Shown here: piece after piece, positions 7,498 through 15,576 of the stretch
How positions within the stretch are numbered: position 1 is the stretch's first letter
Layout: each line of letters begins with the position of its first letter
IMG/VR virus record: IMGVR_UViG_3300034374_002820
Span: 1-53,271 of that record
Length of the DNA: 53,271 nt
DNA from: a virus
Strand: one strand, 5' to 3'
The notes under the pieces: model-generated
Database searches by the model: none
What the model saw: the letters and a program-made list of their open reading frames with translations, nothing else
Told to the model about the DNA's origin: nothing
Made by a program: the position numbers and the translations under genes

Positions 7498-9768
7498 TCA
7501 GATTCCCTCAATTTGCAAGAAAGATTTGTACGAGTCGTAGTTTTTCTTTTCTTTCTCAATCTGCCAGAGGGCATGTCCCATACCGCCTTCGCCATACACA
7601 TGGTACTCAGAATCGTCGTCTCGTTGGAAGAACTGTTCCATGTCTTGGCCCATCGCCAGTAGCTCTCCGGTTGAAACAAAAGACTCTCCCCCGACACTGA
7701 CCTGTAGATACTTCGGACGACCCTTGTCATCCTTTGTATCCATGTCAAGCGGCTCATTTAAATCCATACAGGCATCGTAACCAAACAGATGGAACGTGCG
7801 GAACCCGAAAGTATGCATCAGGGCAATCTGTCGCATCGCTGCACAGGTTCCACCAGAGATCATGAGTCTATCAGACATCCCATCAAAAGTTGTCACAGCA
7901 TTCGAGAACGCATCCCATCCGATAATCTTGGCATTATTCTTTTTCAGATAATGGGTGACAGACGGATCTGTCATCGAAGCCACGAAGTAATATGTATCTG
8001 GATTCGGAGTGCCTAGTAGATCCCTTCGCTTGAAACCGTGCGTCGAGATACCATCAAGCTCTCGGGGATCAAGGATGACACAGCCCCATGGGATGATACC
8101 ATTTTCGATGAGGAAGTTATGAGCGTGTTTAACACACACAACCTTATGTCCCCTCTCGTAAAGCTCCTGAATCAGGTGCAAGTCCTTCTTGATTGTGGGA
8201 CCACCCGAGACACAGATAACACTCTCTGTGTTCCAGTGGTATCTGGAGTTAACCCACTTATCAATCATGAGATGATTCGACTTAATGTTATTGTGAATGT
8301 ATTCATCAGGGACGCAGTCACGAGGCTGCACCTTGATAGGAACCGTGACGTTCTCGAAGTCCGGTGGAACAGGTAGACTACCGTCGATAGCATAGGCAAG
8401 ACAGGTGATCCCGCCGCCCTGTACCCCGTCTCTGGACGGGATCACACCTGAGTGAAGATCCTCGGAAAGTTCCCCATCAATAATCAGGTTACACCCAAAC
8501 TTCGTAGTGTCTAGGATTTCCCCGCCTTCGCCAGATGGCATGTAGTAATCATCAAAGATGATAACAGGGACATCCTTCAGGTTATCATAGTCCGATCTGA
8601 TCGTTTCGATTGAGTGCCCCCCATCGATATAGGCAAAGTCTGGGGAATATCGAGACATGATATCGGGAAGAGTATCTCTTGAATTACCCTTGATCAGTTC
8701 GAAGCTGACCTTCTTTTTTTCGAGGAGCGCATCCTTGGCGTAAGTATTAAGGAGTGCTTTGACATTATGTAGATAGGTCCGTTGCTTTACGTTAGCTTCT
8801 TCCTTATCCAGTTCTTCATCTCCGTCTTCAAACATATCCAGTCCGACGTAATGAACAGAATCCGAATTTTGAAGCGCAGCGCTGAGTAAACGTAAAGCTC
8901 TCTTACCATTCCACGTACCCACTTCAAGCAGCTTCGTACTCTTGTAATGGACGATGAACTTCTCGATCTCTTTATAACGTAAGGGTCCGGGTTGATAAGG
9001 CGCATTAAGAATCGCCTTGCGTCCCCCCTTAAAGTGAATGAAGTACTCGGCCAAAACCGAGTATTCAAACGCATCCAGTGATGCTGCATGTGGTGAAAGA
9101 TTGTGTGCAGTAATCCCGTGATTTTTGTGTAAGTTAAGAAGTCGTTCAAATGAAAAAGCATCAGTCCATTCCCTTAGTCCTAGAATTTCATTGGATGTGT
9201 ATAGGCCCCTCCAGTCACGGAGAAACTCATGAGCTTTATTATAATTAAGATTAAAACCAATGAAGCCTGTTTCAGAATAATCAATGATACCTTCACGTCC
9301 AAGGTGAACCAGATCCGCCGTGTCTGGAAAAACAAGATTCAAAAGATTAGTGTCTACTTTCTTTGTGGTAATCACATCAGCATCGATCCAACACAACCAA
9401 CCCATGTCCTTCTTTGAAGACATGTACCTTACATGATCACATAAGGCGAACACCTTATGGCTGAATTTAACAGCGTCCATTCGATAGTTGTACGGCTCAC
9501 CGCCATTAAACTGAGCGTTCTTTTTCTTGAATGTATTTAGATCTGTGTTCTTATCCAGAGACACATAGTTAATATTCTTTGCTTTAATAACATCCTTTGG
9601 GAGCTTACCACCATCATAGTACACAGTGAGTCTGATGTTTTTGGGCCAGAACTTTACCCAGCTTTCGATAAAACGTCGGGCATATACTTCATAGTCACTG
9701 ATCCTGAAAGATGTGATTACGGTAATAGGGGTGTGTAGATCTAGTCTAGTGTTTGAGGCTGCGGTCAT
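7498..9768 (-). CDS. Three-domain protein: glycosyltransferase + class I methyltransferase + DUF115/MptE-like domain
   Basis: A 756-residue multidomain protein. Residues 1-250 look like a glycosyltransferase, with TPITVITSF at the start and a metal-binding D-A-D (WIDADV, about 128). Residues about 270-430 look like a SAM-dependent methyltransferase of the Methyltransf_24 type: KLLEVGTWNGKRALR as the nucleotide-binding loop, FAYIDGGHS near 377, and IIFDDY. Residues about 510-720 resemble the DUF115/MptE-like domain found with flagellin and surface-sugar modification (VICVSGGPTIKKDL, ISGGTCAAMRQIALMHTFGF, HLFGYDA). The start has AGGAG eight bases upstream. It is followed after four bases by the 87-residue gene and preceded by another glycosyltransferase. 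With the GDP-mannose dehydratase in the same strand block, it probably adds a modified sugar to a virion, host-surface or DNA target. Domains are recognised; the substrate is unknown. Confidence 0.75.
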   Translation of the reverse strand: MTAASNTRLDLHTPITVITSFRISDYEVYARRFIESWVKFWPKNIRLTVYYDGGKLPKDVIKAKNINYVSLDKNTDLNTFKKKNAQFNGGEPYNYRMDAVKFSHKVFALCDHVRYMSSKKDMGWLCWIDADVITTKKVDTNLLNLVFPDTADLVHLGREGIIDYSETGFIGFNLNYNKAHEFLRDWRGLYTSNEILGLREWTDAFSFERLLNLHKNHGITAHNLSPHAASLDAFEYSVLAEYFIHFKGGRKAILNAPYQPGPLRYKEIEKFIVHYKSTKLLEVGTWNGKRALRLLSAALQNSDSVHYVGLDMFEDGDEELDKEEANVKQRTYLHNVKALLNTYAKDALLEKKKVSFELIKGNSRDTLPDIMSRYSPDFAYIDGGHSIETIRSDYDNLKDVPVIIFDDYYMPSGEGGEILDTTKFGCNLIIDGELSEDLHSGVIPSRDGVQGGGITCLAYAIDGSLPVPPDFENVTVPIKVQPRDCVPDEYIHNNIKSNHLMIDKWVNSRYHWNTESVICVSGGPTIKKDLHLIQELYERGHKVVCVKHAHNFLIENGIIPWGCVILDPRELDGISTHGFKRRDLLGTPNPDTYYFVASMTDPSVTHYLKKNNAKIIGWDAFSNAVTTFDGMSDRLMISGGTCAAMRQIALMHTFGFRTFHLFGYDACMDLNEPLDMDTKDDKGRPKYLQVSVGGESFVSTGELLAMGQDMEQFFQRDDDSEYHVYGEGGMGHALWQIEKEKKNYDSYKSFLQIEGI

Positions 9769-9794
9769 CTGTTGTGCTCCTGTAGGTTCAAATG

Positions 9795-10541
9795 TTAATA
9801 GAGTAATCTTTGTGGACCCAGATTATCAAACTCGTTTACCCATGCCTGAGAAAATGGACAAGTCCTGTATTGTGGGAACCATGGACCACCCTCGGTATAG
9901 TGGATGGCCTTTGGTGTGACGCCCTCATTTTCATCCCCAATAAAATTCCATTCGACCGGGATGTCTCCGATCAGGTCTGGGGAAGACAGCCAACCAAACT
10001 GATGTAGATGTGAGCCCATGGATGTGTTCACGGTCATAACATCTAGTTTATTATTTTCGGGGTGGCCTATGTTGAAGATCATCAGACTGCTCCAAAGTTT
10101 CATATTGTAAGCCGACTGAATCCTGCCGTCCATCTTCACTAAGGACTTCGGCTTGTAGTCATGCTTGACGACCGAGACCGCTTTGGTATCGTCGAAGTGA
10201 TCCGAGATCATTTCTTGAATATCACCCAGAAACAGAAAATCACAATCGACAAAAACAACAGGTCCTTCAGATATTCCATTTCGTCTGGCAAGCTCGGGTA
10301 CAAGGAACCGTGTAAAAGCAAACTCTGTAGAGAAAGGTCGTCCGTCGATTTCATCCCAGTAGTCTCCTTTCTCATCAACCCTCCATGTGCGCCAAAACTT
10401 CTTAGCATCTCGAAGTTCTTGGTGTCGTAGCGGGATGATATCTTTCTCACTCAGACCCGGGGAGTTTCTAAGGATAGAAGCGTGGCATACACGGTACACC
10501 ACGTCTTCTCGGTTGTCATAACCGACAAATATTTTTGTCAT
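9795..10541 (-). CDS. Glycosyltransferase-like protein (GT-A fold)
   Basis: A 248-residue protein starting TKIFVGYDNREDVVYRVCHASI, which is typical of GT-A fold transferases related to family GT8. The metal and nucleotide-sugar site is visible as FVDCDFLFL (D-x-D, about residues 110-118). The C-terminal part has AIHYTEGGPW, which matches the H-Y-T-GGPW block seen in such phage and bacterial enzymes. It lies 26 bases upstream of the three-domain glycan protein, so the two may act on the same glycan. Donor and acceptor cannot be read from the sequence. Confidence in the fold is good, confidence in the target low. Confidence 0.8.
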   Translation of the reverse strand: MTKIFVGYDNREDVVYRVCHASILRNSPGLSEKDIIPLRHQELRDAKKFWRTWRVDEKGDYWDEIDGRPFSTEFAFTRFLVPELARRNGISEGPVVFVDCDFLFLGDIQEMISDHFDDTKAVSVVKHDYKPKSLVKMDGRIQSAYNMKLWSSLMIFNIGHPENNKLDVMTVNTSMGSHLHQFGWLSSPDLIGDIPVEWNFIGDENEGVTPKAIHYTEGGPWFPQYRTCPFSQAWVNEFDNLGPQRLLY

Positions 10542-10550
10542 TGTAGTACT

Positions 10551-10799
10551 TTACCAGTTTAAAAAGGATGGATGAATTCTGGGTCTAAAGTTATGGCGAA
10601 CTTCTAAGACAGCGCCTTTTTCTTTATACAGGATATTAAGATAAGACTGCCAAAGTTCTCTGGCATTCTCTGCCGCTACTTCGTAGCTGTTGTAGGCCCG
10701 GTCGCTTTCAGACATTGTGAGGTCATGTAGTTCTTCCTGACGCTTCCGAATCTCTTCGGAAAGTTCTTCAACTCTTTTTGTTTTATCTTCGGTAGTCAT
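10551..10799 (-). CDS. Hypothetical protein, 82 aa, coiled coil
   Basis: Not recognised. The 82-residue product is strongly helical and charged in its first half (TKRVEELSEEIRKRQEEL), which predicts a coiled coil. It ends RHNFRPRIHPSFLNW. It lies between the nuclease-like gene and the glycosyltransferase, nine bases from the latter, so it belongs to the same leftward transcript. A run of alternating TA just upstream (10800-10810) separates it from the next gene. Confidence 0.6.
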   Translation of the reverse strand: MTTEDKTKRVEELSEEIRKRQEELHDLTMSESDRAYNSYEVAAENARELWQSYLNILYKEKGAVLEVRHNFRPRIHPSFLNW

Positions 10800-10813
10800 A
10801 TATATATATACTC

Positions 10814-11206
10814 CTAATATAATTGTGCTTGATTGGTTTGTATATGGTAAAAGGTTTCCCCTTTGTCAAGGTATCTATTACTAGCTTCCTTAACTTCTGA
10901 AGACCTCACCACATCTGAAGGGATCTTCCAGAAGTTACTACCGTCTGAGGAGACGACATAGAACGTCAGATGATCTTCGCTGTACTTATCAAGCAGTCTC
11001 TTCTTCCTCGATGGAATACGAATCTCTGACCAATGATCTGGCCACTTACCCTTCCATGAGTACTTCATCTCGGCCTCATGAAAGAAACTCTCCCCGTCCT
11101 TGGTTGTCTCTATATCTGCATAGTAATTTTCTTTGCTGTTGACAATCGAGTGACCCTCTTTTTTCAGGTAAGTACTGATGATATCTTTTGCGGTTTTGTC
11201 TGCCAT
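10814..11206 (-). CDS. Putative PD-(D/E)XK nuclease-like protein, 130 aa
   Basis: A 130-residue protein with the pattern YYADIETTKDG...FHEAEMKYSW: an acidic residue before a turn, then E-x-E-x-K. This resembles the core of PD-(D/E)XK nucleases (D...E-x-K). After it come IRIPSRKKRLL and TFYVVSSDGSNFW, compatible with the later strands of that fold. I chose the start at 11206 because GGAG lies ten bases upstream. An earlier ATG at 11242 overlaps the RNR stop as TGATG and is a real alternative that would add 12 residues. It sits directly downstream of the ribonucleotide reductase, which fits a role in DNA metabolism or host DNA degradation. The fold assignment is tentative. Confidence 0.6.
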   Translation of the reverse strand: MADKTAKDIISTYLKKEGHSIVNSKENYYADIETTKDGESFFHEAEMKYSWKGKWPDHWSEIRIPSRKKRLLDKYSEDHLTFYVVSSDGSNFWKIPSDVVRSSEVKEASNRYLDKGETFYHIQTNQAQLY

Positions 11207-11241
11207 GTTATACAGGCTCCGTGAGAATTTCTTTTTTAGCA

Positions 11242-13146
11242 TCAGAGGATCTCACAGACGCCACCGGCACAGGCAAGCTCTTGTGATGCGACAGTGTTAT
11301 CCTCTTTCTCATACGTGGATAGTCCTGTCCAATCGATATCCTTGGGCATAGTCATAAGCATTTCCTTATACTGCTGTTCGTTGATATCGGTGTACGGTGC
11401 TTGTTGATAGACATGGTCATCATTATTTAGAAATGCAATGCCTGATAGGTAATGAAAGTTATCATGAAGCCACGCCCCTACCTCAAGCCATTCATGTTCT
11501 TTTATCGAGACCGTAATTGAAGGCTTATGCTCACACCAAGTTGTGGCATAAATCTTCCAAAACTTTAGCTGTTGCAGCGCAGTCTTATCCGTTCGACAAA
11601 TTGCATTTTCTGGCGCAGCCACCGGGAAAGAGAAGATAACATTCTGTGAATTACTTAGATCTACCTCGTTTGGAAAGCCAGCATTGATCATAAATGTTGT
11701 AAGCGGGTCTTTAATGTCAGAGCGGACAGTGCGTATATAGTAAGGACTATGACGGGCATGAATACCACTAGAACTATTAACAAGCTGAGAGACAGTACCA
11801 CTAGGTTTAACACAAGTGATCGCTGCACTAGGATTAATGCCCAGTAGATCAGCGTATTCACGATTGACTTCAACTGCGTAGTCACGTAGGTCATTCAGAA
11901 GTTCTTCCAGATTAGGGTTCTCTTCGGTCAAGAGCGGGCAATCTAAAATCCCAGTCAGGGAAACACCAAGAAGCCTTTCTTCCTCTGTATTTTTAGTCCA
12001 GATTTTTCTGAGGTATTTGAAATTAGTAAGCGTGGACTGCATAGTGCCAAGGATTGTTGCGGCCTTGATCTTATCCATCAAGGTTTCTTTCGTATCAGAG
12101 GGACGGCAGACAACCTCTGTCAAATTACAGAATTGATTTGGCCTGAGAATAATCTCGGAGCATGGGTTTGTCCCGAACTCGTGATCAGGATCACGGCGAC
12201 CGATTTTCCTGACATGATCTTTTGCTGCTTGTCTATTGAAGATACCCCGCTCCCCATTCTTAGACATGTAGAGAGCCAGCCACTCTTCCATGAAGACACC
12301 AATATTATCTGGCTTCTCGGTATAGCATACCGAATTATTAGCCAAGGCCCTTTGTGGATTTGCCTTGTACCACTCACCTGCTTTTGCATTTCTCATACGC
12401 AGGTCAGATAGATTAGACAGGGAGATAAGGGCTGACCTACGAACACCGCCGACAACAACCACATCTCCGATCTTGCACATGATGTCATGACACTGAAGGC
12501 TGTTAAGTTTACGCCCCGCTGCGTCTTTGAACGTGTCAACAGTGAACCTGAACAGGTCTTCAAGAGGCTCTGGTCCCGAGGCTCGACCACCAAATACTTT
12601 GAGCAAGGCCCCAGCAGGTCTGACCTTATCCATGTTCCACTGTGGGATAGACCCCTGATACAGGGACCCGATCAGTTCACGAAAACCTCTGGCCCATCCT
12701 TCTTTTGAATCTCCTACATTAATAACTGAGTCTGAATATTCCAAGGTGTCGGAGACAGCGGGTAGCTTATTAATGTAATCTCGTTCGACCGAGAACCCGA
12801 CCCCTGTCCCGTTCATCAGGATATAGAGACACTCATCAAAAGCCCGTGGATGATCGACCGGGAGATACGAGCAGTTATATCCTGCCACATTCTCTCTCTT
12901 CAATGCAGGGCCAGCGGTCATCAGGCATCGCATCGATGGCATGACCTCCAGACTCAGAACCTTGTTTTCCATATACTCTCGGAGTTCTGAGTTAACGATG
13001 TCTGGTCCAGTATGTTCCTCAAAAAAGTCAAAGTATCTGGACACTGTCTCTGGAAAAGTCTCTCGACGTTCCTCGTTCTTATCCCATCGTGAATAACGAG
13101 ATAGGTGAATATATTGTTGATAGGGTGTAGGCAGGTGGTTAGTCAT
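11242..13146 (-). CDS. nrdJ: Class II (adenosylcobalamin-dependent) ribonucleotide reductase, monomeric type
   Basis: A 634-residue enzyme making deoxyribonucleotides with vitamin B12 coenzyme. Diagnostic elements are NVAGYNCSY (first redox cysteine, about residue 98), GTGVGFSVE, GVRRSALI, and the active-site block NPCSEIIL (about residues 328-335, catalytic cysteine). VKPSGTVSQLV follows, and the C-terminus CAGGVCEIL carries the redox cysteine pair that swings into the active site. Length and sequence order fit the monomeric form (Lactobacillus RTPR type) common in marine podoviruses, not class I, and no small-subunit gene is present. Ribosome site AAGGA precedes the ATG. It lies with MazG and, further upstream, ThyX and a deaminase, forming the phage nucleotide-supply set. 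The host must make or import cobalamin. Confidence 0.95.
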   Translation of the reverse strand: MTNHLPTPYQQYIHLSRYSRWDKNEERRETFPETVSRYFDFFEEHTGPDIVNSELREYMENKVLSLEVMPSMRCLMTAGPALKRENVAGYNCSYLPVDHPRAFDECLYILMNGTGVGFSVERDYINKLPAVSDTLEYSDSVINVGDSKEGWARGFRELIGSLYQGSIPQWNMDKVRPAGALLKVFGGRASGPEPLEDLFRFTVDTFKDAAGRKLNSLQCHDIMCKIGDVVVVGGVRRSALISLSNLSDLRMRNAKAGEWYKANPQRALANNSVCYTEKPDNIGVFMEEWLALYMSKNGERGIFNRQAAKDHVRKIGRRDPDHEFGTNPCSEIILRPNQFCNLTEVVCRPSDTKETLMDKIKAATILGTMQSTLTNFKYLRKIWTKNTEEERLLGVSLTGILDCPLLTEENPNLEELLNDLRDYAVEVNREYADLLGINPSAAITCVKPSGTVSQLVNSSSGIHARHSPYYIRTVRSDIKDPLTTFMINAGFPNEVDLSNSQNVIFSFPVAAPENAICRTDKTALQQLKFWKIYATTWCEHKPSITVSIKEHEWLEVGAWLHDNFHYLSGIAFLNNDDHVYQQAPYTDINEQQYKEMLMTMPKDIDWTGLSTYEKEDNTVASQELACAGGVCEIL

Positions 13147-13147
13147 G

Positions 13148-13351
13148 TTATTGGTCCTTTACTGTTACTAGGTTGATATTAGATCTGACTTGGTAATACT
13201 TGTTGTCATCAGAGCCAAGCGTAAAGGTCTCCACAAAAACTTCCGGATCATTACCTCTGTCTCTCCAGTATTTTCTAATAGCCCGTGCCAGCCTAAGACT
13301 GTTACTGTAACTACCAAGATAGTCTGGAATTTTTCTGTTGATTTCTAGCAT
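13148..13351 (-). CDS. Hypothetical protein, 67 aa
   Basis: Not recognised. The 67-residue product (starts MLEINRKIPDYLGSYSNSLRLA) has a basic amphipathic helix (RLARAIRKYWRDRG) followed by a beta-rich C-terminus. It lies one base from the RNR start, so the two are probably translationally linked. Small proteins of this shape before RNR genes occur in phages, but no function is established here. Confidence 0.6.
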   Translation of the reverse strand: MLEINRKIPDYLGSYSNSLRLARAIRKYWRDRGNDPEVFVETFTLGSDDNKYYQVRSNINLVTVKDQ

Positions 13352-13376
13352 GGCTGAACCCTTATCCTATCACATA

Positions 13377-13796
13377 TCATGGCAAGCGCAACGAGAATTC
13401 AAGTTTGTCCTTTAACCTTTTTACCTCGGCTTGCAGGCTTTCAATTTGCACAGTCTGGTCATTTAGTTTAGAGCGCATCTTGGTCCCACCGAGTAAGTTC
13501 TTTTCAAGGCGTCCATTGAGTTTATCCAAATTGAGCCTTGCCACATCCCCGAGACTAAGATCCATATCAGAGCATAGAGCAGAGACATACCACAGCACGT
13601 CACCAATCTCCCCGGCAAGATCATCTTTAATCTCATTTAGCTTAACATCACCCCGTGTGATCTTCTTGATCTTGTTGCAAACTTCTCCAGCCTCTCCGGC
13701 CAGACCCATGGCAGGGTACACTACCTTGGCATCATCTGGGTAAACGGCAGTCTTCTTCGCCGCTGCCTGATACACATTAAAATTCAATTCAATCAT
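13377..13796 (-). CDS. mazG: MazG-like nucleotide pyrophosphohydrolase
   Basis: A 139-residue protein with the MazG fold signature. GLAGEAGEVCNKIKK supplies E-x-x-E at about residues 32-40, and EIGDVLWYVSAL supplies the E-x-x-D metal site near residue 65; LSLGDVARLNLDKL follows. The last 35 residues are an extra coiled coil (IESLQAEVKRLKDKLEF) not needed for the fold. Phage MazG proteins hydrolyse (d)NTPs or affect the (p)ppGpp-linked starvation response; here it sits in the nucleotide block next to RNR. The start overlaps the DUF3310 stop by four bases (ATGA), so the pair is coupled. Confidence 0.9.
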   Translation of the reverse strand: MIELNFNVYQAAAKKTAVYPDDAKVVYPAMGLAGEAGEVCNKIKKITRGDVKLNEIKDDLAGEIGDVLWYVSALCSDMDLSLGDVARLNLDKLNGRLEKNLLGGTKMRSKLNDQTVQIESLQAEVKRLKDKLEFSLRLP

Positions 13797-14014
13797 TGTG
13801 TATGTCCAATCAATTTAGTTAGGTACCACTGAGCTTTCTGAAGATCTGTTACGCCGCCTTTGTTTTTATAACGGAACAAATACTTTAGGATGTTTCCCCG
13901 GAGATATCCACAGAATTCTTCTTGGGTCAGTTGGTCTTCAAGAATATCAATAACTTCGAGCTTACCAGTTTTGTAGTGTGGGGGGCTGTTGACCATGTCA
14001 ATTTTATCAGACAT
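13793..14014 (-). CDS. DUF3310 family protein
   Basis: A 73-residue protein matching the DUF3310 pattern. VNSPPHYKTGKLEVIDILE is the N-terminal signature, and FCGYLRGNILKYLFRYKNKGGVTDLQKAQWYL is the helical core (positions about 33-64). The family is widespread in phages and usually lies near replication and nucleotide genes; some members are annotated as nucleotide kinases without firm proof. It overlaps the MazG start by four bases. The family call is secure; biochemical function is unknown. Confidence 0.85.
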   Translation of the reverse strand: MSDKIDMVNSPPHYKTGKLEVIDILEDQLTQEEFCGYLRGNILKYLFRYKNKGGVTDLQKAQWYLTKLIGHTQ

Positions 14015-14284
14015 CTATTGGAACCAAGTTACGGAGTCATTAGTATCTGAGTTAGATACACTCTCCAAAAAGATAGCTTCGTCACTATCAATAGAAGGAT
14101 CATAGGCAGTGCCAATTCTCAGACATACGACTTTCCTATAGTCGAGATCCTTATAAACTTCATTGTACTCTGCTGCGGTTTGTTCACAGAGTTCTTTACT
14201 ATCCCCAAAATAGATGGGGGTACTACTGATACCCGGACCCACTACAAAAGCAAATACTGTGATAGCTACATAATATAATCCCAT
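14015..14284 (-). CDS. Small secreted or membrane-anchored hypothetical protein
   Basis: An 89-residue protein with an N-terminal hydrophobic stretch (YYVAITVFAFVVGPGI) that could be a signal peptide or anchor. An acidic domain with two cysteines (ELCEQ and KVVCLRIGT) follows and could form a disulfide in the periplasm. Not recognised as a family. It abuts DUF3310 and belongs to the same transcript. A role in the envelope, such as superinfection exclusion, is possible but not shown. Confidence 0.6.
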   Translation of the reverse strand: MGLYYVAITVFAFVVGPGISSTPIYFGDSKELCEQTAAEYNEVYKDLDYRKVVCLRIGTAYDPSIDSDEAIFLESVSNSDTNDSVTWFQ

Positions 14285-14297
14285 AGTTTTAATCTCC

Positions 14298-14690
14298 TTA
14301 TGGTGTTGTTGTGTTTATCGCTGTGTCAAGTAGCGCATTGATTCGGAATCTTTCAAACGGTTGACCGTGGAACAGAACATTCGTGGACAACCTTATCACC
14401 TGACTTTCCGAGATACCTGCGTACTCACAGACACACTCTCGATCCTCTGCTGTAACGCAGGCAGACACCACTGTCAACCATCGTGTAGCAGCACGACGAT
14501 ATTCACAGATAGCTTCCGAATCAGAAGACCGAGGTTCCTTGGTGGCGTCGAGAATAGCTTGGGCAATAACAGCAAGCCACATTAACCGTTCTGCACTCCA
14601 ATCATTATCTGAAGTGCGGAGCATCTCATACGTCACATAATCTAGATCGACATCCGAGGATGTAGATTCTTGGTATTCTGATTCGGTCAC
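14298..14690 (-). CDS. Hypothetical helical protein, about 130 aa
   Basis: Not recognised. The product is helical, with WSAERLMWLAVIAQAILDATK and SEAICEYRRAATRWLTVVSACV, and a late block ECVCEYAGISESQVIRL that looks like the small helical domain phage proteins use beside a DNA-binding or structural motif. The frame is open to 14819, but that part overlaps the helix-turn-helix gene. I therefore favour the GTG at 14690, eight bases after that gene's stop; the ATG at 14624 is another candidate. The start is uncertain, but the C-terminal 100 residues look like a real protein. Confidence 0.55.
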   Translation of the reverse strand: MTESEYQESTSSDVDLDYVTYEMLRTSDNDWSAERLMWLAVIAQAILDATKEPRSSDSEAICEYRRAATRWLTVVSACVTAEDRECVCEYAGISESQVIRLSTNVLFHGQPFERFRINALLDTAINTTTP

Positions 14691-14697
14691 CAATATA

Positions 14698-14898
14698 CTA
14701 AGTCTTCCAGTAGCGTGTGTAAATTTTATTATTAACTGGATTAACTTTCTTCTCAGTAATGATGTCAACGCCCTTACGGCGGAGCTTATAGATCGCATCT
14801 CGGAGAGACACGATCCCATAATCTAGGAGGGCTTCTCTGGTAGAGATATGACCAACATCATCAAGGTGCTGTTCAATATTCGTGATCTTATTTGTCAT
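14698..14898 (-). CDS. Small helix-turn-helix domain protein
   Basis: A 66-residue protein that is almost entirely a winged-helix or helix-turn-helix unit. ISTREALLDYGIVSLRDAIYKLRRKG gives two helices with a turn, and VDIITEKKVNPVNNKIYTRYW gives a beta wing. Phages carry many such single-domain proteins that act as small transcription or replication regulators. Ribosome site GGAG lies seven bases upstream of the ATG. It sits between the nuclease genes and the nucleotide block and may regulate this transcript; the target is unknown. Confidence 0.75.
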   Translation of the reverse strand: MTNKITNIEQHLDDVGHISTREALLDYGIVSLRDAIYKLRRKGVDIITEKKVNPVNNKIYTRYWKT

Positions 14899-14922
14899 TC
14901 CTTGTCTCCATCTTTCTTATGT

Positions 14923-15576
14923 TTAGAAGTCTTCTATAATTTTTTCTAGCTTTTCATTTAGATCGTGGCATACTTCTTTAGGTATGAATTTAATACCACC
15001 GATCTGTCTGTTATAGTACTCCCGTTCTTCCTGACTGTCTAGTTTATTTGTCAGGACATCGAGTTTATGCTGAGCGTTTGCTTCTGCGTATGTCAGTCCT
15101 CCTCTTGTCTCATACTGGTGGATGATTACAAACCTGAAGTTAGTAAGACCGTAGTCTTTAATAGCTTGGTGGAGATATTTTGACGAACCTTTATAAGTCT
15201 TCCAGTCCGTATAACCTACGGCTTTCTTCTTGGAATATCTTTTGAATTGTTTTCGTCCAATATATTTCTGTTTTGTTTTGTTATTGTAGACGATGTAAAG
15301 AAAACCAAAGAACCGCTTAGGGTCTAGGTCTTCTTCAAAAGAAACTTCCCACGGCGTCAGTGTAATACTTTGGCTTGTCGTTCCAGCCTTTTTCTTCGAA
15401 GAGCCCCTCGCCGTTGTTCGAGTCCGCCCAACACGTATGTTTGAAATCGCAGTAGACACATCCTGATCTAAGATACTGTCGTCCGTCCTTCTTGGCCGTG
15501 ACCGGGGTAAAGCATCTTTCCGGGGGTTCTTCCTTGCTGATGATTTCCTTGGCTTCGGCGATCCTTTCTTTGGCAT
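14923..15576 (-). CDS. GIY-YIG nuclease domain (SegE-like); 5' end uncertain, possibly made by +1 frameshift
   Basis: The last 140 residues form a GIY-YIG-like nuclease domain: FFGFLYIVYN and KYIGRKQF give the two core strands, with DWKTYKGSSKYLHQAIKDYGL and QYETRGGLTYAEANAQHK following, as in the SegE-like phage family. The frame is open back to an ATG at 15576, but its first 80 residues (Arg/Lys/Pro/Ser-rich, low complexity) overlap the exonuclease gene and read like a shadow. Between 15459 (a GTG with no spaced ribosome site) and the domain there is no ATG, GTG or TTG. The exonuclease ends TTT-TGA exactly where this frame continues as GAA. The domain may therefore be expressed as a C-terminal extension of the exonuclease. 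The domain is well supported; the start is not. Confidence 0.65.
   Translation of the reverse strand: MPKKGSPKPRKSSARKNPRKDALPRSRPRRTDDSILDQDVSTAISNIRVGRTRTTARGSSKKKAGTTSQSITLTPWEVSFEEDLDPKRFFGFLYIVYNNKTKQKYIGRKQFKRYSKKKAVGYTDWKTYKGSSKYLHQAIKDYGLTNFRFVIIHQYETRGGLTYAEANAQHKLDVLTNKLDSQEEREYYNRQIGGIKFIPKEVCHDLNEKLEKIIEDF
15335..15352 (-). other. Candidate +1 programmed frameshift site (UUU UGA)
   Basis: On the minus strand the exonuclease ends GTG GGA AGT TTC TTT TGA. At TTT-TGA the Phe tRNA can slip forward one base onto an identical TTT, after which reading goes on as GAA GAA GAC into the GIY-YIG domain. This mirrors the prfB (RF2) site, where a stop codon in the A site and a Shine-Dalgarno-like element just upstream drive a +1 shift. 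Here GTGGGAAG lies four bases before the TTT. The predicted fusion has about 416 residues. Inference only. Confidence 0.4.

Noticed and set aside
7230-7757. Long 175-codon reading of the 87-residue gene
   Set aside because: The extra 88 codons overlap the end of the three-domain glycan gene in another frame; a good ATG lies at 7493.
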